NCBI GenBank assembly: GCA_050013795.1
Contig: JBEKEO010000001.1
Coordinates: 1 to 58,670, forward strand
Source: CAWHOW01 sp050013795
GTDB lineage: Bacteria > Bacteroidota > Bacteroidia > Bacteroidales > CG2-30-32-10
Length of the DNA stretch: 58,670 nucleotides
Direction: 5' to 3'
Made by a program: the position numbers and the translations under genes
In this document: positions 51,821 to 58,670 of the stretch, in pieces
How the letters are laid out: each line of letters begins with the position of its first letter
Position numbering within the stretch: position 1 is the first letter of the stretch
The notes under the pieces: generated by a model
The model's input: the letters and a program-made list of their open reading frames with translations, nothing else
Told to the model about the DNA's origin: nothing
Database searches by the model: none

Positions 51821-54800
51821 ATGATTGCTGATACTTTTATAAAACGCCCCATCACGGCAATAGTAATTTCAATGGTCTTGGTCATAATAGGAACATTGGC
51901 AATACTTAACCTGCCTGTAAGCCAGTATCCTGATATTACTCCTCCTGTAGTTAGGGTATCATGCCAATATGTGGGGGCTGATGCAGCGACCGTGGAACAA
52001 ACTGTTACTACTCCATTAGAACTGCAGGTAAACGGAGTTCCGGGAATGAATTTCATGCAGAGCACCAGCACTAATGATGGAACTTCGTCAATAAATGTGT
52101 TTTTTGATGTAGGTACTAATGTTGATGTTGCCACTACTGACATACAGAACCGCGTAAATATTGCAACTCCCATTTTGCCCGATGTAGTGAAAAGATTAGG
52201 AGTTACTGTACGTAAGCGTAACCCGAGCGGCCTTTTGAATGTGGCAATCTATTCTCCCAACGGTACACATAACATACGGTTTCTTGATAATTACACGAAT
52301 ATATTTGTCAGGGATGCTCTTTTGAGGGTTAAGGGTGTAGGGGATATCTATACAAGGACTGATGATTTCAGCATGCGTATATGGCTTAAGCCCGATAAGA
52401 TGGCAAGCCTTGGGCTGACAACTGCTGACATTCTTAATGCTGTCCAGGAACAAAATGTGCAGGTAGCTGCCGGTTCAATTGGTACGCCGCCTCAGCCTTC
52501 CGGTCAGCCTTTTGAATACACTACAATCGTTAATGGCAGACTGAGCTCTGTTGATGATTTTAATAAAATTGTGGTAAGGTCTAATCCTGCTGAAGGTTCT
52601 ATAGTGTATTTAAAGGATGTTGCGCGTGTTGAGTTAGGAAAATTCAATTATTCAGGCGTGGCTTATGTTGACAAAAAACCAGCTTCATACATGATGATAT
52701 ACCAAACTCCGGGAAGCAATGCACTGGATGTTGCCGATGGTGTTTACAAAGCTTTGGATAATCTCAGCAAATCATTTCCAAGCGATGTTGCCTACAGTGT
52801 GCCTTTTGAATCAGTATCTGTCATAAAGGTGTCAATTGAAGAAGTTATCATAACGCTGTTGGAGGCATTAGGGCTCGTTGTGCTGGTAGTGTTTATCTTC
52901 CTTCAAGACTGGCGTTCTACTCTTATTCCTGTTCTTGCAATCCCAGTATCTATAATAGCCACTTTCGTTTTCTTCATACCGCTGGGTTTTACTATTAATA
53001 AGCTTACGCTTTTCGGATTTGTTCTTGCTATCGGTATTGTTGTGGATGATGCGATAATAGTGGTTGAAGCGGTGAGGCGATATATGGAAGAGCAGCACCT
53101 TACACCGAAAGAAGCTGCCTATAAAGCTATGGCCGATATATCCGGACCTGTTGTGGCTATTGCACTTGTGCTTGCGGCTGTATTTGTTCCTGCCGGATTT
53201 TTGCCCGGTATTGTAGGAAGATTATACCAGCAGTTTGCTATCACCATTGCCATTTCGGTTCTCATATCTGCATTTGTTGCTTTGTCTTTAACTCCGGCAT
53301 TATGTTCTTTATTTCTGAAACCTCATCAAATAAGTCAATCTTCAAAAGGCCTTAATTATTTTTTCTTCCGTTTTAATAAATGGTTTAACAGGAGAACGGA
53401 AGGATATACAAATAATGTCCGTGCAGCTATAAAACATTCCCGTTATGTTGTCGTCCTGCTTATTTTGATAGTCTTTGGCGCTTATGTGCTGATTAAAAAT
53501 AAACCCACAGGTTTCATTCCTATTGAAGATGAAGGACGCGTGTTTATAACATTTGAACTGCCCGAAGCTTCTTCTACATCGCGTACTGTTGAGGTAATGA
53601 AAAAAATGATGGATATACTGAGTCAGATCAAAGGTGTCGGTCATTATTCTGCCATAGCCGGTCTTAATGTAGTTACCGGTGCCATCAAATCAAACAGCGG
53701 AACCCTCTTCTGCCAGCTAACACCTTGGGATGAGAGGAAAAGCAAGTCGGAGCAACTTTTTGCTTTAATAGCTCAGATGCAGGCAAAATTTGCAGCTATA
53801 AAGGAAGCTAATATACTAGTAATACCTCCTCCTGCTATCCCCGGGCTTGGCGCTACAGGAGGGTTTACCTTCGAATTGCAGCAACGCGAAAGCAATGATG
53901 ATATAAAAACTTTCGAACGAAATGTTTACGCATTCATGGCGGCTGCCAACAAACGTCCTGAAATTGCCCGCGCTATTACTTTCTTTAACTCACGTACACC
54001 CAACTATCAACTTACTGTTGACCGCGACAAATGCAAAAAGATGGGTGTAAGCCTGACAGAAGTTTTTAATACCATCCAGACATATCTCGGCAGCAGCTAT
54101 ATTAATGACTTCACCATATACAACAGGAATTTCCGCGTAATTGCACAGGCAGATACGCTTTACAGAAATGATATTGTTGATATGGATAAGTATTATGTCC
54201 GCAATCAGCAGGGCAAAATGTTGCCATTAAGTTCTGTGATGACTTATAAAGTCAGCGAAAGCGCTTCCATGCTTTCTCATTATAACCTTTACCGTATGGC
54301 TGAATTTGTCGGTGACGCTAAGGCTGGATATAGCAGCGGACAGGCTCTTAAAGCATTGCAGGAAACAGCCCAGCAGGTGCTGCCTAAAGGATATGGATAT
54401 GAATTCTCAGGCTTAAGCCGTGAAGAGGTGAAAGCCGGTAACACCTCTACCTATATTTTCATACTATCGATTCTTTTTGTCTTTCTTTTCCTTTCAGCAT
54501 TATATGAAAGCTGGACAGTGCCTTTCACTATTCTGCTTGGAGTTCCTCTTGCTGCCTTTGGAGCCATATTGGCGCTTACATTTATCCCAAGCCTGACAAA
54601 TAATGTTTACGCACAAATAGGTCTTATTACTCTTATTGGTCTTGCTGCCAAAAACTCTATTCTTATAGTTGAGTTTGCCAAAGAGCGTGTTGACCGCGGT
54701 TTTGAAGTTGTCGCAGCAACTATTGAGGCTGTGCGCTTAAGGCTGCGCCCTATATTGATGACATCCTTTGCTTTTATCTTTGGAGTATCTCCGCTGGTAT

Positions 54801-54994
54801 TGGCAACAGGAGCAGGTGCCGTTGCACGTCAGACCATTGGATGGTCAGTATTAGGAGGTATGCTTGCAGCTACTGCATTAGGTGTGTTTATTATTCCTGT
54901 TCTGTTTATTCTGATAATTAAACTTACATACGGCAAAAAGAAACTTGCCGAATTACAAACACAGCAGAATTCATTGACAGAAAGCAAAGACTAA
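51821..54994 (+). CDS. RND-family (HAE1-type) efflux transporter permease
   Basis: 1057 aa. The inner-membrane proton-driven pump of the tripartite system. Start MIADTFIKRPITAIVISMVL with the first membrane helix; porter domain VEQTVTTPLELQVNGVPGM; membrane core with GLVVLVVFIFLQDWRSTLIP, FGFVLAIGIVVDDAIIVVEA (paired Asp of the proton relay) and LIGLAAKNSILIVEFAKER (relay Lys); and RLRPILMTSFAFIFGVSPLV. Complete, of normal length. It is separated from its adaptor gene by about 2.9 kb that holds the YVTN and deacetylase genes. Its stop overlaps the end of the convergent phosphatase gene by 4 bp. Confidence 0.96.
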   Translation: MIADTFIKRPITAIVISMVLVIIGTLAILNLPVSQYPDITPPVVRVSCQYVGADAATVEQTVTTPLELQVNGVPGMNFMQSTSTNDGTSSINVFFDVGTNVDVATTDIQNRVNIATPILPDVVKRLGVTVRKRNPSGLLNVAIYSPNGTHNIRFLDNYTNIFVRDALLRVKGVGDIYTRTDDFSMRIWLKPDKMASLGLTTADILNAVQEQNVQVAAGSIGTPPQPSGQPFEYTTIVNGRLSSVDDFNKIVVRSNPAEGSIVYLKDVARVELGKFNYSGVAYVDKKPASYMMIYQTPGSNALDVADGVYKALDNLSKSFPSDVAYSVPFESVSVIKVSIEEVIITLLEALGLVVLVVFIFLQDWRSTLIPVLAIPVSIIATFVFFIPLGFTINKLTLFGFVLAIGIVVDDAIIVVEAVRRYMEEQHLTPKEAAYKAMADISGPVVAIALVLAAVFVPAGFLPGIVGRLYQQFAITIAISVLISAFVALSLTPALCSLFLKPHQISQSSKGLNYFFFRFNKWFNRRTEGYTNNVRAAIKHSRYVVVLLILIVFGAYVLIKNKPTGFIPIEDEGRVFITFELPEASSTSRTVEVMKKMMDILSQIKGVGHYSAIAGLNVVTGAIKSNSGTLFCQLTPWDERKSKSEQLFALIAQMQAKFAAIKEANILVIPPPAIPGLGATGGFTFELQQRESNDDIKTFERNVYAFMAAANKRPEIARAITFFNSRTPNYQLTVDRDKCKKMGVSLTEVFNTIQTYLGSSYINDFTIYNRNFRVIAQADTLYRNDIVDMDKYYVRNQQGKMLPLSSVMTYKVSESASMLSHYNLYRMAEFVGDAKAGYSSGQALKALQETAQQVLPKGYGYEFSGLSREEVKAGNTSTYIFILSILFVFLFLSALYESWTVPFTILLGVPLAAFGAILALTFIPSLTNNVYAQIGLITLIGLAAKNSILIVEFAKERVDRGFEVVAATIEAVRLRLRPILMTSFAFIFGVSPLVLATGAGAVARQTIGWSVLGGMLAATALGVFIIPVLFILIIKLTYGKKKLAELQTQQNSLTESKD

Positions 54995-55821
54995 TATCCT
55001 ATCAACGCAGCTTTTCTTAATTTACTTTTCTCAACATCAGATGAAGGGTATGTGTTGTGATAAATGGCTTTTTCCCAGTCGCCGTACATAGGATTTGGCA
55101 GCATAATGAAATTAACACCATATTGGTCTTTCAGGCTGTCAGCCATATTAAAACCGTAATTAACTTTCCTGTTTCCAAATATCTCTTTAAAATCACGAAG
55201 GTTATCTCCAAAAGTTAGCAATATCTTATAGTTCCCTGCAATTTTATCATAACGCGGAGTTTTATCATTACTCGCACTTGCCCTTAGTAAAACATGAATT
55301 GTATCGGCAAACGGAAGGTTATTCTTTTGCAAGTTATTTATCGTAACATCCCAGTCACCTATTTCGCGGTTTGAAACATAAAAAGCAGTAACTCCTTTTG
55401 ATTTGGCGTAATTAATAAAATCTACTACTCCCGGAGTGGCTTTTGCAACAGCCATCTTCGTCCATTCTCTCCATAATTTATTTGAATGATCAACACCTTT
55501 TTGAATCATCATTGCTTCATAAGGCGAATTGTCAAGAACGGTTTCATCAAGGTCGAAAACCACTGCTTTCTTGTCAGCAGACTTATCATCTGCCAGCTTT
55601 TTATCAAGAGCTAATTTAGCAAGGTAAAAACTCTGGTAATACATGGCTCTCATTTCAGCAGAGCGCTGATACCAAAGCACCGACATTACAAGATGTTCCT
55701 GTGATGACATGGAAAGGCTGTCGCAAACTGAATTCCCTTTTGAAAGAACACTTTCATTTCTTTTACATGACAGAAAGAAAACTACAATAACAGGAACAAT
55801 GATTAACACTATCTTTTTCAT
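54991..55821 (-). CDS. Lipoprotein e(P4)-family acid phosphatase / 5'-nucleotidase
   Basis: 276 aa. Lipoprotein signal ends VVFFLSC-KRNES. HAD-type phosphatase: catalytic VVFDLDETVLDNSPYEA (DxDxT), the e(P4) pattern AEMRAMYYQSFYLAKLALD before it, VTAFYVSNREIGDW, and LTFGDNLRDF with the metal-binding Asp. Haemophilus e(P4) dephosphorylates NMN and other nucleotides at the outer membrane. It is convergent with the RND gene (4-bp overlap) and divergent from the DUF4349 gene. Confidence 0.92.
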   Translation of the reverse strand: MKKIVLIIVPVIVVFFLSCKRNESVLSKGNSVCDSLSMSSQEHLVMSVLWYQRSAEMRAMYYQSFYLAKLALDKKLADDKSADKKAVVFDLDETVLDNSPYEAMMIQKGVDHSNKLWREWTKMAVAKATPGVVDFINYAKSKGVTAFYVSNREIGDWDVTINNLQKNNLPFADTIHVLLRASASNDKTPRYDKIAGNYKILLTFGDNLRDFKEIFGNRKVNYGFNMADSLKDQYGVNFIMLPNPMYGDWEKAIYHNTYPSSDVEKSKLRKAALIGY

Positions 55822-55934
55822 AATTCAATTTTTAATTCGTTCTTTTTGTAAAACATCAAAATTAATTCTTTTAATAGAATTCTATTATTCAATATCAAAA
55901 AACTGCAAACCTGAAACAATTCTTAAATAATAAT

Positions 55935-55942
55935 TAACTTTG
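55935..55942 (+). promoter_or_regulatory. -7 promoter box for the DUF4349 gene
   Basis: TAACTTTG matches TAnnTTTG. It covers an in-frame TTG at 55940, so the real start is the ATG at 55964. Confidence 0.65.
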
Positions 55943-55963
55943 TCTTTAAATAAACCAAAAACA

Positions 55964-56908
55964 ATGAAAAAAATATTTTACATATTATTTGCAACAGCTA
56001 TTACTATGGCGGGTTGCGGTGGTAGCAACAAAAGAGAAATGGAAAAATATAAAGCAAAAGCTGATTCCATAGCACCAAGTTCTTACACGGCTAAAAAGAC
56101 TGACTCCATTTCAAAGGCTGATTATGTTTCTTCTTCAGCTGCTGTTGTAAACAAAAAAGATACAACAAGGAAATTTGTTCGCACAGCTGAGCTTAAATTC
56201 CGGGTAAAAAATGTGTATAAAGCATCATTGGAAATAGAAAGATTTACTGCAGCAAATAATGGATTTGTGACCTATACAAATTTGAACAGTACTATTGACA
56301 GGAAAGAAATAACTCCTGTAAGTATTGATTCTTCTCTTGAATCAATTTATTATGATGTTGTAAATGATATTAACATACGTGTTCCAAATTATAACCTTGA
56401 TAGCATCATTCGACAGATTGCTCCTTTAATTGATTACCTGGATTACAGAACCATCAAAGCCGATGATGTAAGTATGCTTCTTACTTCCAATAATATGATG
56501 CAGCAAAGAATAACAGGAAATACACAGCAACTCTCAAAGGCTGCTGATCAAAAGAGCAAAAACGCAACAGAGACAGTGAACATACAGGAAAATATTTATC
56601 ACAAACAAACTGAACTCGACAGATTAAAGGCGTATAAAAATCAGCTTATGGACGAAGTTAATTTCAGCACTTTAGTAATATTTATATACCAGCGACAAGT
56701 CATTAAGCATTCACTTATTGAAAATGATAAGAACATTAAGGCCTACAAACCAGGATTCTGGCGCAGGACAAAAGAAGGCATTGTGTTTAGTTTTGATATG
56801 CTACTTGAAATCATTTTGTTCTTTATCCGTTTGTGGGCAATATGGTTGATTCTTTTTGTCGCTTATATTCTTTTCCGAAAGTTCGCTCTAAAAAAACCTA
56901 AAGAATAA
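55964..56908 (+). CDS. DUF4349 lipoprotein
   Basis: 314 aa from the ATG at 55964, which gives a clean lipobox (MKKIFYILFATAITMAGC-GGS). DUF4349 features: FVRTAELKFRVKNVYKASLE, NNGFVTYTNLNS, NIRVPNYNLDSIIRQIAPLID, a coiled-coil stretch (about 180-235) and a C-terminal membrane helix (IILFFIRLWAIWLILFVAYI) with a basic tail. Function unknown; family members are envelope proteins. A terminator follows. Confidence 0.88.
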   Translation: MKKIFYILFATAITMAGCGGSNKREMEKYKAKADSIAPSSYTAKKTDSISKADYVSSSAAVVNKKDTTRKFVRTAELKFRVKNVYKASLEIERFTAANNGFVTYTNLNSTIDRKEITPVSIDSSLESIYYDVVNDINIRVPNYNLDSIIRQIAPLIDYLDYRTIKADDVSMLLTSNNMMQQRITGNTQQLSKAADQKSKNATETVNIQENIYHKQTELDRLKAYKNQLMDEVNFSTLVIFIYQRQVIKHSLIENDKNIKAYKPGFWRRTKEGIVFSFDMLLEIILFFIRLWAIWLILFVAYILFRKFALKKPKE

Positions 56909-56920
56909 TTTCATATAAAG

Positions 56921-56943
56921 AAGCCGCTTTTTGCGGCTTTTTT
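56921..56943 (+). terminator. Terminator after the DUF4349 gene
   Basis: AAGCCGC (56921-56927) pairs with GCGGCTT (56933-56939) around TTTTT, followed by a T-run to 56943. Confidence 0.9.
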
Positions 56944-57042
56944 ATTTTCACAATAAAGAAAAAAGGTTTCAATATTATATGAAAATTTAAGACATTCAAT
57001 AATATTTTATTATCTTGCACACTCAATACAAATCATTTAGAT

Positions 57043-58347
57043 ATGAGTTCATTCGAGATCATAGGCGCTAAAAAACTGAAAGGTGAAATCACACCTCAGG
57101 GAGCTAAGAACGAAGCATTACAGGTTTTATGTGCAGTGCTGCTTTCTCCTGAAACAATTACTATCAGCAATATCCCCAATATACGCGATGTAAATAAACT
57201 CATTGAACTCCTGAAAGATTTCGGAGTTAAGGTTGAAAAGAAAAACGAAGGAGAATATTCATTCCGTGCTGATGAAGTAAACCTTGACTTTATGTACACC
57301 GACGAATATAAGCAAAAAGCAGCAAGCCTAAGGGGGTCCATAATGATAATCGGTCCGCTGCTTTCACGTTTTGGACAAGGTTATATTCCAAAGCCCGGAG
57401 GGGATAAGATTGGCAGACGCAGGCTTGATACTCACTTTATTGGCTTGCAAAAACTCGGAGCCGATTTTAATTACGATGCTGATAACAATTTTTATAAAGT
57501 AAGTGCTAAGAAGCTTCAGGGAACTTATATGCATCTGGACGAAGCATCTGTTACCGGTACCGCTAATATTATTATGGCTGCCGTTATGGCAAAAGGAGTC
57601 ACCACTATTTACAATGCAGCCTGCGAACCTTACCTGCAGCAGCTTTGTAAAATGCTTAACAGGATGGGTGCTAAAATTAATGGTGTGGGTTCTAACCTGC
57701 TTACGATTGAAGGCGTTGAGAAGCTTAATGGAACCACTCATCGCTTGTTTCCAGATATGATTGAAATAGGTAGTTTTATTGGTCTTGCTGCTATGACACA
57801 AAGTGAGATAACCATTAAGAATGTTGTGTACGATGAACTTGGGATTATTCCTGATGTTTTCAAAAAACTTGGGATAAAACTCGAACGTAAAGGGGAAGAT
57901 ATTTATATTCCTGAGCAAAAGCATTACCAGATAGAAACATTTATTGATGGTTCCATCCTCACTATTGCCGATGCTATATGGCCGGGTTTCACCCCAGACC
58001 TTTTAAGTATTATTCTTGTAGTCGCCACGCAAGCCAAAGGTAGTGTTCTTATTCATCAGAAAATGTTTGAAAGCCGCCTGTTCTTTGTTGACAAGCTTAT
58101 CGATATGGGTGCACAGATAATCCTTTGTGACCCTCATCGTGCAACAGTAATAGGACTTGACAGACAATTCCCGTTAAGAGGGATAGAAATGGTATCACCT
58201 GATATACGCGCAGGGGTTTCCTTACTAATTGCAGCATTATCTGCAAATGGTAAAAGCATTATCCATAACATCGAACAGATAGACCGCGGGTACCAGGATA
58301 TTGACATTCGATTACAAAAACTTGGTGCACAAATAAAAAGAATTTAA
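57043..58347 (+). CDS. murA: UDP-N-acetylglucosamine 1-carboxyvinyltransferase
   Basis: 434 aa. It transfers enolpyruvate from PEP to UDP-GlcNAc, the first committed step of peptidoglycan synthesis. Seen: ITPQGAKNEALQVLCAVLL, SLRGSIMIIGPLLSRFG, PKPGGDKIGRRRLDTHFIGL, EASVTGTANIIMAAVMAKG, MIEIGSFIGLAAM, and SPDIRAGVSLLIAAL. The catalytic loop carries Asp121 where E. coli MurA has Cys115, the residue alkylated by fosfomycin. The Cys-to-Asp form is active in other bacteria and is intrinsically fosfomycin-insensitive. A weak -7 box lies near 57011. Monocistronic. Confidence 0.96.
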   Translation: MSSFEIIGAKKLKGEITPQGAKNEALQVLCAVLLSPETITISNIPNIRDVNKLIELLKDFGVKVEKKNEGEYSFRADEVNLDFMYTDEYKQKAASLRGSIMIIGPLLSRFGQGYIPKPGGDKIGRRRLDTHFIGLQKLGADFNYDADNNFYKVSAKKLQGTYMHLDEASVTGTANIIMAAVMAKGVTTIYNAACEPYLQQLCKMLNRMGAKINGVGSNLLTIEGVEKLNGTTHRLFPDMIEIGSFIGLAAMTQSEITIKNVVYDELGIIPDVFKKLGIKLERKGEDIYIPEQKHYQIETFIDGSILTIADAIWPGFTPDLLSIILVVATQAKGSVLIHQKMFESRLFFVDKLIDMGAQIILCDPHRATVIGLDRQFPLRGIEMVSPDIRAGVSLLIAALSANGKSIIHNIEQIDRGYQDIDIRLQKLGAQIKRI

Positions 58348-58407
58348 TGGTTTACTATTCTATTTTTCATGGTTCTGATTAATTCAATCATTCTCACAGA
58401 TAATTAG

Positions 58408-58415
58408 TAATTTTG
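58408..58415 (+). promoter_or_regulatory. -7 promoter box for the TlpA-like gene
   Basis: TAATTTTG matches TAnnTTTG and lies 16 bp before the ATG at 58431. Confidence 0.55.
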
Positions 58416-58430
58416 CAAAAACAATTACTC

Positions 58431-58670
58431 ATGAAAAATCTCAGGTATATATTGATTCCTATTATAATTGCTACTGTCGTTTTGACCTTTTCAGTTATTA
58501 TCAGCAGCAACATTAATACTTATTCCCGTTCAAAAACATCTATTGTTGATATCGGACAAAAAGCTCCCGACATTACCATGAAGAATCCTAACGATTCCGT
58601 AATCTCATTATACTCTATTTAAGACAAGCTTGTTTTAATTGACTTCTGGGCTTCATGGTGCGGTCCGTGC
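58431..58670 (+). pseudogene. TlpA/thioredoxin-like protein gene with in-frame stop, cut by the window end
   Basis: The frame opens MKNLRYILIPIIIATVVLTF (membrane anchor) and continues IVDIGQKAPDITMKNPNDSV, as in TlpA/AhpC-TSA thiol-disulfide proteins. A TAA at 58620-58622 then stops it after ISLYSI. The same frame carries on directly with DKLVLIDFWASWCGPC, the thioredoxin active site, up to the window end. One base change (AAA to TAA) would explain this. It could be a real pseudogene, a sequencing error, or the end of a 63-aa peptide; readthrough is unlikely. Confidence 0.7.

Noticed and set aside
58620..58622. Programmed readthrough or alternative genetic code at the TAA
   Set aside because: Many complete genes in the window end at TAA, and no recoding signal is evident. 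A point mutation or sequence error is simpler.

Overview
The window comes from a member of the Bacteroidota. The evidence is the order porG - uppS - bamA - skp - skp at 8600-14984 (the same order as in Porphyromonas gingivalis), several secreted proteins with type IX secretion (T9SS) C-terminal domains, many promoters with the Bacteroidota -7 box TAnnTTTG, CKKD-type lipoproteins, and a MurA with Asp in place of the catalytic Cys. A ferredoxin-dependent 2-oxoacid oxidoreductase with a nearby 2[4Fe-4S] ferredoxin suggests anaerobic or low-oxygen central metabolism. I cannot name a genus. No complete insertion sequence, prophage, rRNA or CRISPR array is visible.

Layout. 1-8.4 kb: a secreted BNR propeller, ahcY, two small lipoproteins, a DUF2089 regulator with a coupled membrane protein, and a secreted hydrolase. 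8.6-15 kb: two PorG-type outer-membrane proteins, uppS, bamA and two Skp/OmpH chaperones. 15-24.6 kb: gamma-carbonic anhydrase, nadB, ferredoxin, korAB, tilS and dsbD. 24.7-31 kb: a very large propeller-sensor adenylate cyclase, a PepSY-like lipoprotein, a GNAT and a YVTN propeller flanked by T9SS tail remnants. 31.3-34.2 kb: an AT-rich three-gene operon (sce7726 - sce7725 - zinc-ribbon RES). 34.4-41.5 kb: a hypothetical exported protein, an orphan LytTR regulator, pheT with a YSG-repeat insertion, a methyltransferase, tatC and a hydrolase. 41.6-43 kb: tRNA-Pro, tRNA-Lys and a NYN/LOTUS RNase. 43.6-55 kb: a chagasin-papain fusion protease and a TolC/adaptor/RND efflux locus with a YVTN protein and a polysaccharide deacetylase inside it. 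55-58.7 kb: e(P4)-type phosphatase, DUF4349 lipoprotein, murA, and a TlpA-like gene with an in-frame stop at the window edge.

Two things stand out. First, the sce7726/sce7725/RES operon pairs a predicted PD-(D/E)XK nuclease with a predicted NAD+-consuming RES enzyme and an uncharacterised partner. It looks like an accessory conflict or defence module. Second, four intergenic tandem arrays (near 5.6, 17.3, 35.4 and 50.4 kb) differ in sequence, yet each keeps a strict 21-bp period (two helical turns). Each contains dyad-symmetric motifs and lies upstream of a gene, mostly about 90-115 bp from the start codon. One lies next to an orphan LytTR regulator, a family known to bind direct repeats spaced about 21 bp apart. 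A link between arrays and regulator is inference.

All coordinates and motifs were read by eye. Family assignments come from recognition of motifs and context, not from searches.
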